64,000 nucleotides of DNA from contig MU006231.1 in assembly GCA_010093685.1 (NCBI GenBank), forward strand, positions 978,428 to 1,042,427, written 5' to 3'. A program made the translations under genes and the position numbers. The notes under the pieces are model-generated. The model saw only the letters and a list, made by a program, of their open reading frames with translations, searched no databases and had not been told where the DNA came from. Origin of the DNA: Ophiobolus disseminans. Its lineage: Eukaryota > Ascomycota > Dothideomycetes > Pleosporales > Phaeosphaeriaceae. Position 1 is the stretch's first letter. Each line of letters opens with the position of its first letter. This document shows, in pieces, positions 1 through 10,658 of the stretch.

Positions 1-653
1 AACGCAATTCATATAACGAGGGTGGAGAGATATTGGTCGGCGTACCAGGCGAGGCAGCCTTTGCTGGATACCACAACAACCCCCAGGCTACTGCTAAGAA
101 GTTTGTAAGAGATGTGTTCAAGAAAGGCGATCTCTACTACAGATCTGGCGATGCGCTGCGAAGAGATGACGATGGCCGGTGGTATTTCCTCGACAGGCTT
201 GGGGATACCTTCCGTTGGAAATCAGAGAACGTGTCGACCGCCGAAGTTGCGGAAGTGCTAGGAAGGTACCCAGGCGTCGGCGAGGCCATAGTGTACGGAA
301 CACTAGTGCCCAGACATGATGGACGTGCTGGATGCGTGTCGCTGCGATTTGCCGAAGGTTTCAACCCAGAGACGTTTGACTGGACAGCTCTCCTGAGCTA
401 TGCGAAGAGCAAGCTACCAAAATATGCAGTACCAGTATTTCTGCGCCTGGTAAAAGAAGGCAGTAACACGGATAACCAGAAGCAAAACAAAGGTCCGCTG
501 CGAGAAGAAGGGATCGAGATCGACAAATACGGTTCAAAGGTCATTGGCGGCAAAGACGACGTGGTGATGTGGACAGCGCCGGGTGCGAATCGGTATGTCC
601 GATTCACTCTAGAGGACCTGGAGAGGCTTCGGGCTGGGAAGATTCTGCTATGA
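1..653 (+). CDS. Very-long-chain acyl-CoA synthetase / fatty-acid transporter family, C-terminal part
   Basis: The reading frame is open from the first bases of the window, so the 5' end lies outside; about 216 residues remain. The visible part is the C-terminal region of an ANL-superfamily adenylating enzyme. A GDALRRDDDGRWYFLDRLGD block is followed by RWKSENVSTAEV, the FATP/VLACS-type signature with the hinge to the C-terminal lid. The C-terminal region contains LPKYAVPVFLRLV. Family members activate long and very long chain fatty acids to CoA thioesters at ER, peroxisome or lipid-droplet membranes and may support uptake. It converges on the next gene with only about 60 bp between stop codons. 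Substrate chain length cannot be judged from this fragment. Confidence 0.85.
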   Translation, partial: RNSYNEGGEILVGVPGEAAFAGYHNNPQATAKKFVRDVFKKGDLYYRSGDALRRDDDGRWYFLDRLGDTFRWKSENVSTAEVAEVLGRYPGVGEAIVYGTLVPRHDGRAGCVSLRFAEGFNPETFDWTALLSYAKSKLPKYAVPVFLRLVKEGSNTDNQKQNKGPLREEGIEIDKYGSKVIGGKDDVVMWTAPGANRYVRFTLEDLERLRAGKILL

Positions 654-716
654 ACAGTCAGTAACTTGCATCTAATGCAAGACACAATATCAACGTACAC
701 AATCAACGACGCCCGT

Positions 717-1448
717 TCAATGCTCAATACCAGCATGTTTCCCCATGATTTCTCTCACAAACGTCACGAGCCCATCCATACCCTCCGGCTCATTCAACCA
801 ATGCCCACCCTCCGGATATACTTCCCATTTTACCTGTATGCCCATCGCTCTCATTCGATTGCACAAACCCTTTCCGTTCTCGAAAGGCACAACCTCATCG
901 TCCATACAATGTTGTAATAGCACCGGCATTTCGCACGCAATCCTAGTCTTCATCTCGTTTCTCATCGCGTCCTGAATATCCGCAAACAACGGCATCCAGC
1001 CACATAGCCCAAAGAATCCTCCCACTCTCGCGCCCTTGGCCAGGATGGCGTAAACTGCTGTCGCACATCCCTGACTTATACCCGCCAGAATCACATTCTC
1101 TGCTCCTATGCCCCCTGATTCCTCCCCAATCACGTTCAAAATCTGTGCTGCACTAGATTTCAGACTTTCCTTCTGTCCCTCGTCTCCTTCCCACGGTCGC
1201 TGCACAGACAAGATATCGAACCATTGATGCATTTCTTCTCCGTTGACTTCTGCGCAGAGTTTTGGGGCGCAAGGGAAAACCCATTTGACGCTTGGGAAGA
1301 TGTCGACGAAGAAGGCACCAGAGCTGTCTTGCGATTCGAAGATCTCGGAACAGAAGGTGGAGGCCGAGGAGCCGCGGCCGTGGAGGAAGATTATGGTGTG
1401 GGAGTGTGTAGATGTTGGCGGTACGACGTGTGTGGTGGTGGTGGACAT
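717..1448 (-). CDS. Acyl-protein thioesterase / carboxylesterase-like alpha/beta hydrolase
   Basis: Single exon, 243 residues. I chose the ATG that begins MSTTTTHVVPP because the frame upstream (to 1649) is not protein-like and the family core starts soon after. The phospholipase/carboxylesterase fold is clear: FLHGRGSSAS (oxyanion loop), GISQG nucleophile elbow with the catalytic Ser, DDEVVP with the catalytic Asp, and EGGHW with the catalytic His. Length fits the APT1/serine-hydrolase family of about 230-250 residues. Members deacylate palmitoylated proteins or lysophospholipids in the cytosol; the sequence is a divergent fungal subtype, so the substrate is open. It is convergent with the acyl-CoA synthetase gene on its left. 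Confidence 0.85.
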   Translation of the reverse strand: MSTTTTHVVPPTSTHSHTIIFLHGRGSSASTFCSEIFESQDSSGAFFVDIFPSVKWVFPCAPKLCAEVNGEEMHQWFDILSVQRPWEGDEGQKESLKSSAAQILNVIGEESGGIGAENVILAGISQGCATAVYAILAKGARVGGFFGLCGWMPLFADIQDAMRNEMKTRIACEMPVLLQHCMDDEVVPFENGKGLCNRMRAMGIQVKWEVYPEGGHWLNEPEGMDGLVTFVREIMGKHAGIEH

Positions 1449-1534
1449 GGCAAGAGCCAGAGGGGACCTGCGCAAATGCTCTGGGCGAGCGAGGCTCAAG
1501 AAGGTATAGTGTTCGAGAAGAGATACGTATAAAT

Positions 1535-1557
1535 CAGTCACGTTGCTTACGTGACTG
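1535..1557. promoter_or_regulatory. Perfect 8-bp inverted repeat in a divergent promoter
   Basis: CAGTCACG and CGTGACTG are exact inverted arms separated by 7 bases, about 90 bp upstream of the hydrolase start codon and beside a TATAAA-like sequence. This could be a dimeric regulator site; no factor is assigned. The rest of the 443-bp interval between this gene and the MFS gene shows nothing else I can name. Confidence 0.3.
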
Positions 1558-1891
1558 TTTGTATCTCTATATATTAAAATGAGAAGCTTAGAGTGGTAAT
1601 CTTGGACATGCGACGCTGGTTGTGACCTCAGCACTTTTTCTTGGTGCACAGTTGTTCTCTTGCCTAACCTTCAAAGCACAGCAATATTACAGTGTTTTCA
1701 TAGCGCAGTGTCGCATTTCTTTCTACAGTAGTATCGAAACATATCGCACGAACTGTACGATATCTATCTGATTAGCAAAGCTACGACTCTGATTCGCTCG
1801 CTAACGTCCATCATGGTACCTGGTCGTGAAGAGCTCCACAGCGGCGCTGTCGGCGAGGCTGGGGGCTAACAACACTCTGCCAGACGTGCAA

Positions 1892-3714
1892 ATGTCATGT
1901 TTTCGTCGCGATTGTGGTGGCTATACGCGTCTCGATAGCATGGTGAACCTCGAGAAGCGATTGGTGCGCAAGCTTGGTAGGGTTGAGTCACATGCTATTT
2001 GAACGACAGACTAACGAATGCCAGACTGCTTCATACTGGTCAGTAGTCAGACAAAATGCATTACAATCTCACTGATAGTGCTAGGTATACTGTTGTGCGG
2101 CGTACTTCTTCAACTATCTAGGTAAAAGAATTGAAATAATACGAGAACACGATACTGATATTTTGGGTCAGATCGCTCGGCCTTTGCAAATGCATATGTA
2201 AGGCCTAGAACTGCTCATACATGATTAGGGCGTGTGCTGAGCGAATTACCAGGTATCGGGACTGAAAGAGTCCTTGGGGCTCGTTGGCAATCAGTACAGC
2301 ATTCTCATGTCCACGTTCACCGCAGGGTACAACCAGTTTATTTTGATAGAAACTATAGAGATGCTGACTCTATTCAGGAGTTGCATTGGTCAGATACCGC
2401 ACGCAATCATTATTCAGAAAGTCGCACCTCGCTTCTGGCTCCCCTTCACGCTCCTTGTCTGGTCAGGTCTGACAATGTGTTCTGCCGCGTGCAAGACCTA
2501 CGCACAGCTTTGCGTCGTCCGCTTTTTGCAAGGATTCTTTGAAGCTAGCATCTACAGTGGGACAATATATATCCTCGGATCTTGGTAGTAAGTGAGCTCA
2601 CCGCATCTCAAAGATTACAGCGACTAAGGCGAACGTCAGCAAGCCTCTTGAGATTGCTAAACGAACAGCTATCTTCACTGCTATTGGGCAAATTGGTAGC
2701 ATGTTTGCTGGCGTAATGATGACTGCCATGAACGAAGGCTTGCATGGTCAGACCTCGCTCCAAGGATGGCAGTGGGTCTTTATCATTAGTAAAGTAGATC
2801 TCTCTACGACCAGATCATATACTGACTTTTTTCAGACGGTGCAATGGGAATACCATTTGGCATTTTCGGCCTAATCTTTTTTCCTAACCTTCCTGAGGAC
2901 ACCAACGCTCCGTATCTCAGCAAGGAAGAGGTCCAACTCGCACTTGACCGCCTCCCACCAAAGAGGGACTGGGGTCACGATATCAGCCTCAAGTCGCTCG
3001 TCAAGCGACTTGTTGCTAAGCCGGAGCTCTACATTTTGACGGCGTATTCGATGATCGGCTGCGCACTCGAAGCGATTGTTTTGCAGGGTCTCTTTCTTCT
3101 GTGGATGAAGGCGAAATTGTTTCCTTCCTACGCCAACACGACCTACCCGCTAGGCATCCAAGCTGTCTCAATCGTGTCAAACATAGGTGCTGGATATGTC
3201 ATCGACATGACAAATCGTCGCATACCAATGGCCATCCTAGCTGGAACACTTCAACTCCTGGTCTCCATCCTTTTACTGGTACCAACACTGCCCACAGCTG
3301 GTGTATTTTTCGCGTTCTACCTCTCAGGCACATCGTACATTGTGAACCCAATCATGTATGGCTGGGCTAGTGTCATTTGCCAGCGGACGGGTGATGACGC
3401 GGCAAGATCGGTCATTCTCTACATCATGAGTATGGTACAGTCGATATTGTATACGTTCTGGGGAATTGCGCTATATCCAGCGACGGATGCACCGTATTGG
3501 AAGAAGGGATATATTACTATGATTGTAGTAGTTTTCGCCTTCCTTGGTATGACCGCTGCAGTGCAATGGGTATGTCCAATTTCCCCGTAACATGGCTAGT
3601 CACGTCGCTGACTACGTAAAGCTTGATACTAGGTCACAGCGTATTGCTGTAGAGACAAAGGAGCAGATCAGCACATTGCATGTAGAAATGCCGATCACGC
3701 GCAAGAAAGACTGA
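1892..3714 (+). CDS. MFS transporter, allantoate permease (Dal5/ACS) family
   Basis: Eight exons fit: 1892-1976, 2025-2038, 2085-2121, 2172-2197, 2253-2587, 2640-2788, 2836-3569 and 3640-3714, total 1455 nt and 484 residues. The joined protein has the family features: LEKRLVRKLD before helix 1, AAYFFNYLDRSAFANAY in helix 1, GLVGNQYS, WQWVFIINGAMGIPFGIFG in mid-protein and LPED after helix 6. This matches 12-helix plasma-membrane anion symporters of the Dal5 group, which import allantoate, nicotinate, pantothenate or related acids; the substrate is not predictable here. Exons 2 and 4 are only 14 and 26 nt. The start at 1892 (CAAATGT context) is the simplest; a non-coding or coding upstream exon using the ATG at 1813 is possible. 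It converges on the next gene with 14 bp between stops. Confidence 0.85.
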
Positions 3715-3728
3715 AGCTGAAAATTCTA

Positions 3729-4658
3729 CTACAAAGGACTGGATACTGCTGAAATAGTCCCACTGCTGTTCGCAAAGTACAGTGTCCTTGCGTCCGTCGT
3801 GCCCCTCCCGATCGCAACCGTAGATCCGGACGTGACGTCCACAATCTTCGTGCTCTTTCCATCCGGCGTAACCCTGAAGATACCGCCACCGTTCAAGCTC
3901 ATAATAAACGCCGTCCCCTCAATGACTGCAAGATCCTCTGGTGTCTCCACCTTTGTTGTGATGGTCGTCACTCCGCTGAAGACGATAGGCTTTCCGGACG
4001 TCCTATTAACATCGAATTTGTTGAACGTACTTCCGAACGTGTTGGTGAAGAAAACACTTCCCGTCTGCGGAATGTAGCGAACGCCGTGGATACCTTCTGG
4101 GATAAACGAACCATCTGGAGCTTTCATGGTCGGGTCCTGCAAGACGACTTCGTACTCGCCAGTGGTGATGCTAATGCGATACAGCGCTCCGTTTCCAGCA
4201 TCAGCGATGAACGCTGTGTCGTTGTTGAAAGCTGTCGCGCCCAGCAGAAAGCCAGCTTCTGGTATTGCTTTCAATAGCGTCTGCTTTGGTGTGGCGCCTG
4301 TGAAGTCTATTTTCCAAACCGACCAACTGCCGTTCCCGATGGTGAATGCGGTGGTGCTAAAGTTACCTGCCACGACGGCGAAGACGTCAGGAGCGATTTC
4401 AGCGACGCCTGTGAGGCCCAAGGCATTCGGGAAAGTGGCTATTTTGGCAGTTGTTTTGGTTGTTGGGTCGACGGTCCAAAGTTCAGGGACGTCGAGGCGG
4501 GTAGCGAGAAGATGCCCATTGGAGCGAACGGCAAGGCACTCGACCCAGCCTCCTAGTTGTGCGATTTGTGTGGTTGTATTGGCTACTTGTCGTGGTATGT
4601 TGGCGGCTGATGTGACGGCGAGAACGCTCAAGGCGGTAGCGAGAGCAGAGGAATACAT
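3729..4658 (-). CDS. Secreted six-bladed beta-propeller (SMP-30/NHL-like) protein
   Basis: Single exon, 309 residues, with a signal peptide (MYSSALATALSVLAVTSAA) and many NxS/T sites (NTT, NFS, NGS, NRT), so it should be secreted. Repeated blade-like units follow, for example GATAFNNDTAFIADAGNGALYRI, GVRYIPQTGSVFFTNT and GTAFIMSLNGGGIFRVTPDG, which look like a calcium-dependent lactonase/strictosidine-synthase-type propeller. Proteins of this type are common in fungal secretomes and sometimes sit in secondary-metabolite loci. No catalytic set could be assigned by eye, so enzyme activity is open. Confidence 0.75.
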   Translation of the reverse strand: MYSSALATALSVLAVTSAANIPRQVANTTTQIAQLGGWVECLAVRSNGHLLATRLDVPELWTVDPTTKTTAKIATFPNALGLTGVAEIAPDVFAVVAGNFSTTAFTIGNGSWSVWKIDFTGATPKQTLLKAIPEAGFLLGATAFNNDTAFIADAGNGALYRISITTGEYEVVLQDPTMKAPDGSFIPEGIHGVRYIPQTGSVFFTNTFGSTFNKFDVNRTSGKPIVFSGVTTITTKVETPEDLAVIEGTAFIMSLNGGGIFRVTPDGKSTKIVDVTSGSTVAIGRGTTDARTLYFANSSGTISAVSSPL

Positions 4659-5428
4659 GGCTGGAGCAATGGAGATCTAAAAGCTTCAAGCAGTACAAAC
4701 AGGTCACTTAAACGTTCGCTGCTTGCCTGGTCGGTTTCAAGTCACTCAACGACCCATGCGCCTACCAATTACCCAGAAACGAACTATACATTTACATTCT
4801 ACCGAGCATGCAGCGCAATGGCGCAGACCTCCAGGTTCCAAGGCATTATTTGAGGCGTTCTTGGTGGTGGGGACAGGAGATCTAAACACCCTTGCACTCG
4901 TTTGGGGTGACTTTAGCCTACAACCTCCTGAATAACGGACAGTGGGGCCCATATCTTACCTGCAGATTCTACTTTGCGTGTGCGTTCCACCGAGAGCATG
5001 GTGTTCGCGAAGTACTGTACTTATTCAAACAATTTTTCATTGTACTTGTGCGAATCGTGTGTTCTTTTTCCGCCCCGAGCATTATTGTTTCTGTTTTAGC
5101 TAAGTCACAAACCATGCCTCCCCTTCTGTGTTCACCATTCACACCAATCAATTTCTCTTGCTGTTCTAAGGAGATGGCCACTGGCTGCAAGAGGGGGAAC
5201 AGCGTGCTGTCGTCTAACGACTATCTCGCGGCATGGGCTCTCAATGAGTCGCAATGACCAGAAATAAAGATACACTATCCTGTATGTATACAAAGATTTT
5301 TTAGGATTTTCAATAAACCTAACATACGTAAATGTAGTTGTCAGGCTTGGCCTTCTTCTGGCTTCCAAGAGTTTACGGCATACCAAGAAATAGGGTCGTT
5401 CCATTCGTCAAAACACCGTCAAACTAGG
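4659..5428. other. Intergenic, no gene recognised
   Basis: About 770 bp between the beta-propeller gene start and the small zinc-finger ORF. Open frames here (for example 4892-5257) lack recognisable protein character. It probably contains the promoter of the minus-strand gene. Confidence 0.5.
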
Positions 5429-6067
5429 ATGGCGACTGATGAGGTGCTACGCTGCCCCCACTGCCACACTATCTTCTACAGCAAAACCAGTGGAATCCAG
5501 CATTATCGACAATGCAACGCTACTGCCAAGCCTCATAAGTCTCTTCAGCCACCTGAAAGAGATCTCTTCCGCATAATGTACAGCAACATTTTGTACATAC
5601 CACAATCACTCTAGAAAGAGCAGAGCAGTTTGTGTGAATCACTTGATGAGGATCTCACAATGACGTTCATTTGTGTCAAAGATTGAACGGAAGTAGTCTT
5701 ACAAAGCCTGATGGCATTTTGCTACGACATACCTTCCAAAATCGACACTTCATTTACTGGAGGGCCCTTTATACTCGTCAATTACAGAATTCATTTAGAC
5801 GAGGCAAAGTCATTCGAGGCTTTCGACCGCGCGATGTTGGCCCCTTTCTTCAAAAAGTGGGTCACCTTCGGCAGAGCCAAAAAAAATTACATCAGAATTC
5901 GGAGCGAGAGAAGCTCTACAAGCTCTATGGGAAGTGGAAATCGCCGCGTCAGCATCGCACAACTGAATAACGCCAATCCTAAGCTGCTCCAAATGTGGAC
6001 ACGGAATCCCCCTTTCACTAGGGCACTACGGAAACCATGCAAGAATTTGTTACGGAGAGATTTCTGA
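5429..6067 (+). CDS. Possible small C2HC zinc-finger protein gene, structure uncertain
   Basis: The first frame (5429-5614) starts MATDEVLRCPHCHTIFYS and contains a CX2CX12HX3C arrangement (CPHC, then H and C in HYRQC), a plausible zinc finger near the N-terminus. A second frame (5711-6067) encodes a basic, fairly hydrophilic stretch with LDEAKSFEAFDRAMLAPFFKK. They may be exons of one gene or debris beside the degenerate region on the right. I recognise no family. The boundary between the two parts was not resolved. Confidence 0.3.
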
Positions 6068-7886
6068 GGATGCCAAACCAGAATCCAAGTTTAACGCTAC
6101 GTGGATAGTCTACGAATGCTCGAAATTGTACCGAAATCTATTACGACGAGGCTAAATTCTGGACTCACCGCAAAGCACACCAACTATAATGTATTCTTAG
6201 GAATCTAATTAGTATAGGAGTTTAAGGTTATTCTAAGCTAGATATCATATTTAAGTGTAGTACAATTTATCTGCTACCTCTAATTCTCTTCTACCTCTAA
6301 ATCTCTTTTTCTAGATAGCTAGGAATATTGCTCTTCTAATACACAAACCCTGTGGATAAGAGCAGAGATATGTAGAACTTACTTTGCCAGTAACTTCGTC
6401 TTATCCTCTACATCAAGTGTACAGGTAAATCGCATTCCGAAGAACCTCAAGGCGTCGCTTCATCTCAAACATTACCAGCATGCGCTAACACTCACCTCAA
6501 CAGCCTGACAGCTACCAACGCCTCAAACTCAACACCTTGCGCTGACCCTCACTCTCGCCATCCATAGGTTGCATACCTGGGCAGCTAGCATCTCCAACAC
6601 CTCAGCGCTCGCTGAGTTAGTGCTGTGTAGACCCCAAGGCCATCACATCGCGCCGTCGCAGGCAAACCAGCATCAAAACTACAAACCTGTCAGCATCTAT
6701 ACACAGCTCCCTCCCATAACACTTATCCAGAGCTCTCTCATTCTACACAACCATCAATGCAGCGCCACTGAGACACGGGTAGGCACTGCGCACGTCAGCT
6801 CTAGCGAAAAGCTGCGTCCCGCCCAGGCAGGCCTCCAGGCCTTATAAGAGCAACTCGGCCTGCAGCTTCCTACCGCTCACGACATTCAGGCCTGCTAGTA
6901 CTACTACCATCCTAGCGCTAATAGCATACCGCTTATACCCTCAAGGTCATCGCACTGTTAAGCACCCACAATACAATTGAACAAGCAGCACTCCGCAGGC
7001 CCTATACGTGCGACAGCCCCTCAGCTTTATACCTTTTCACAACATCTTAGCCTGCTAGGGCTATTAACGCCTCCTAAAGTCAACGCCGCTGAACCGCAGC
7101 CCACCCAGGCAGACCAACAAGGTCACTACACCACCCAGCGGGTCGCACCCTACAATACACTTGAGAGCTACAAGCTGACAGCTTCTCGTTAATTCAACAC
7201 TATCTAGGCCTGCCAATGTCTGCTACTGCCCAGCGCCACAAACCGCCTATCCAAGACCCCAGCGTCTTCGCATCACCTAGGTATCAACCAACGTACCTAC
7301 CTACACCACTACGCATCTCACACGGTTGCGCACCTCCAATCATGGATACAGAGCCGTCAGACAGCATCGTCCAAGTAGGAAAACAGGGCGAGATTGGCCC
7401 GAACAAATTTACCGACATACAGCATATCCGGCGTTCAAGAGACAGTGCGCGCCATAGCCCTTTCAATTGGCACCTGCTTACGCAGTGGACGGACTACAAT
7501 CCCTTTAGTGGGTTCAGAGTCTCGTACCACATCCTAGGAAACTGGTATGGAAACATACCGTATGCAGACAGAATTGCGCAAATATCCGTAGCGCCCAGTA
7601 AGGGATTATTGAAATAGCTATATAAGCTACCCCTAAGCTGTTTGTTAAAAGATGTCTTGGACACCCAGCTAAAGATCCTAAATAAAGTACCACCGACAAT
7701 GACGACAACCATGCCACCCGCAAAGAGCATCACAAAGGGCAATGGAGCTTTTTGACATACCCTGCGCGACAAAAGAGAGTGTCATGTTGATTACACAGGA
7801 GAACTTGCACTCGCAGATACATCAAGAGATCTCACTCGGAAGGTCGTAGAGAATACAAATACGTTTCCTTCACTCGTGCGGTTCTC
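6068..7886. other. Degenerate, C/A-skewed and AT-rich gene-poor segment
   Basis: From about 6180 to 6340 the sequence is strongly AT-rich. From about 6420 to 7330 the plus strand is rich in C and A and poor in G, with many CTA/TAC/CAC words. This strand asymmetry with no sensible protein is typical of old decayed repeats. The right part (7216-7772) has open frames on both strands, including a hydrophobic minus-strand stretch at 7494-7772 with LPFVMLFAGGMVVVIVGG, but I cannot place them in a family. No terminal repeats were found. Confidence 0.45.
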
Positions 7887-9120
7887 TTAGCCATGATCTC
7901 CCTTGTGTTGCGAATATCTGTCCTGGTCCACCGTCACAGTAAATGTATCCGTCTTCAGGATACCTTCATGACCGATAACCACCACCTCCCTACTCCCTAG
8001 AGTTTGCTCCTCATCCCTCAACAGCCCTCCTTCGTCTTGCAATATCCCTACCTGACTCGCTCTCTCCTCAACGCTATCATCGATGGTGGTCCAGCCACTC
8101 TCTTTGCCTCTGCCAGTACTCCGTAAAGTCGTAGTGTGGCTGCGATTCAATCTCGATAGTGGCATGGGCTTCGAGTTCGAGCGACTTTGAGACGGGCCGT
8201 TGGAGTTACCAAGATACGATACGGCTTCCGTGAAGAATACGCGTAGAACAGGAATGGAAGCTGCGATGATGGCAGTAGCGGTTTCGACGGCAGTCCAAAT
8301 GGTGACGTCTTTGCCGTTGTAGGAAAAGTCAGCCTGGCGGAGTTGAACTACGTAAATACCCTTTACAATGGCACAGACACCAGAGCTATTGTGGTCAGTA
8401 TAGTTTAGAGACCGTCATACATAGAAACTTACAGAACACCCATGCTCATTGCGATACCGACACCAATCTTTTCACGAGGCTTCAGCTGCAACCTCCAGAT
8501 CAATTTCCATGGCAACAAAGCAAGCGCAAAGTCAGCGGCTGCGCACCAAGCCGCGTTGAAGATTCCGTAGTTGACAATAATGTGTGGCGGCCAGCATGTC
8601 CCCTCCAAAGCATCATTCCACACCTTCTCCATTGGCGTGCATTGCACCCAGGTACCGAGCGCTGAAGGTATCATGACGAGGAACAGTGTGACGATACAGA
8701 ACCAGACGAACCATCGAAGACCTCCAGTAGTAAGGCGGAGAAGGGTGACGCCGAAGGATATCTTGGAGAAGGTAGATGCGAAGCAGGAGATTGAGGCACC
8801 GACTGAGATACCGCCGGCGACTACTGCCAAGTTGTCGACCGGTATGTCAGCGGTTCGTTTGCCGAATCCGAAACTCTGGCCGACCTGTGTGAGAACGGCT
8901 TCGATGAGGAGAAGGACCTATGCTACATTAGCAGTTGAGGTGAGTATGTGCGAAATGGATCGGTATGTACCCATGATGCTATGAGGATGTGATCGTCCCA
9001 CCAAAGTCTTTGCTTCCGACTCAACTTTGCGTATAACCTCAGGCCCAAGAAAGCACCGCAAAAGAAGGTGAGCCACCAGGTCACTCCAACAAGGACGGGA
9101 CCGTTGTCTGGAACGCCCAT
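7887..9120 (-). CDS. Fungal rhodopsin-domain integral membrane protein (Pth11/SAT4-like)
   Basis: Three exons on the minus strand: 9120-8971, 8917-8433 and 8385-7887, total 1134 nt and 377 residues. The protein begins MGVPDNGPVLVGVTWWL and contains LWWDDHILIASW after helix 2, an extracellular loop with conserved Cys and W residues (GTWVQCTPMEKVWN...GTCWPP), ADFALALLPWKLIW, and DVTIWTAVETATAIIAASIPVLR in the last helices. This is the order of the fungal seven-helix rhodopsin-like domain family. The roughly 110-residue tail is Ser/Arg-rich and presumably cytoplasmic. Pth11 itself is a surface-sensing receptor in a plant pathogen, but the family is very large and a sensor role here is only inferred. 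Confidence 0.88.
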
Positions 9121-10658
9121 GATTGCGCAGAGCACAGCTCTACGTCAACCTGTGAGAACAACAATTCATGCGTCAAGTTGTCGAGACAAATGAACGAACG
9201 ACAATGAAGGATGCGTAGATGCTGGGGTCGATTGTCGCCAGGAGCATGGTGTTCGGGAGAGCGTCGCAAGGGTGGGACTCATGGGTCTTCATATCATGCC
9301 TGTGCTTTCCACGGTCCCACAAATCGAATAGTTGGATCTTACGACCAATGGGGCAGAGAGGGAGAAGTCGAGTAAGACCATGCTTGATACCCAACGTGGC
9401 GCGTTTGAGACGGACGTTAGCAACGGGTAGCTGCTGCTGTGGGCCGATTTTCAGCCCGATCAGATCTCACAATGTAAGCATGCGGGCTGTTTTCTAGACA
9501 TCTTTAGTACTGTATCTTGTCTTAGAAAAGATTAGCTTCAGTGTTGTTTTGGCTCACTAAGCGTTGCAAACCACGGTACACCGAGCAACGAGTATCAGCG
9601 TGGCGAAGATGCCGAAGCAGACAGTATTCTCATTGGTAGGAACAGAAAATGATGGAACAATGGTGGATCGAGCTCCGAGAGAGCGGCAAGACCGTCCTAG
9701 CACCAGCTGTCTTGAAGGGTGAGGCGTCACTGGCCGCGTTGTGTCAGATTGCGACTTGATTGTGAATCGCGCATTCCGGATCTGGTGTGTGGGACGGTCG
9801 CGATTCGAGGGCGGAGCGTATGTTGAGCGCCGGGGGATCCTTGCCAATTGCCACGTGAAAAGTGGTTGGCACGATCGCGTCCATGCGAACTGCTCAAATC
9901 CATTCCAACGCGTTCTTTGCTGTGCGCTCTGGAGTTGACCATGCGAACTCATATATGCCGCCTGGTGGCTTTCAGCAAAGAAAGCTTGCATCATTCTGGA
10001 TGTCCTACCTTTCTTAGTCGTCAGCCGTTTCGTCCTGAAATGACACGGGTTCGTTGTCGCTAGACATGCACTAAGAGTGGTGGTATCGAAATAAGGTTTA
10101 AACACGCAGGCTCGGCCCTGCCAAATCGCGTGTGCAAATTGACGTCGCCGTGGCTACGATTCTAGTGGCGAATTCATTTCAAGAGGGTGCGCGTTCTCCG
10201 TAAGGGCGAGAAATGCTTAGATACAGATTCTGCGGAGCGAAGGTTTACCTTAGCATAGCGGCCCGAGAGACTGGCTTCGTCGATCGTGACCACGCGGCGG
10301 TATGTTGAAACCGAGTCTGTGGGAGATGCACCAACACTTGATTGTGTTGGTGAGCGAACGGTTTGATGCGTCCGACGATGCGGACGTTGGGCAGAAGAGG
10401 AACGTGCATGCCCAGGTGTGGCGACCCGGTAAATCTCCGGAAGATCATGAGATGTCAAAGATCCGATCCGATCGATTAACGTGATCTGCAACAGTGCAAA
10501 AATGCTTCGACGTTTCAACTCCAGAATCATACTAGATATGGTCTAACATCAAAACACAGAGATTTGAAGTTCTTACCGTAATTTGCCGCTCTTGTATAAC
10601 ACTCAAAACAAAGCTCTGAACTTGCTTGTCCTTCCTCGAAGTCGCTCAACGTGCCAAT
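9121..10658. other. Intergenic, 1.5 kb, no gene recognised
   Basis: The longest frame (9557-10105, minus) has an Arg/Thr/Ser-rich composition with no domain or signal and overlaps other frames equally long, so I do not call it. The interval holds the promoter of the rhodopsin-domain gene on the left and the 3' end of ALE1 on the right. Confidence 0.45.

Noticed and set aside
9557..10105. 182-codon minus-strand frame
   Set aside because: Arg/Thr/Ser-rich, no domain, no signal peptide, overlapped by similarly long frames on the other strand; looks like chance in GC-balanced intergenic DNA.
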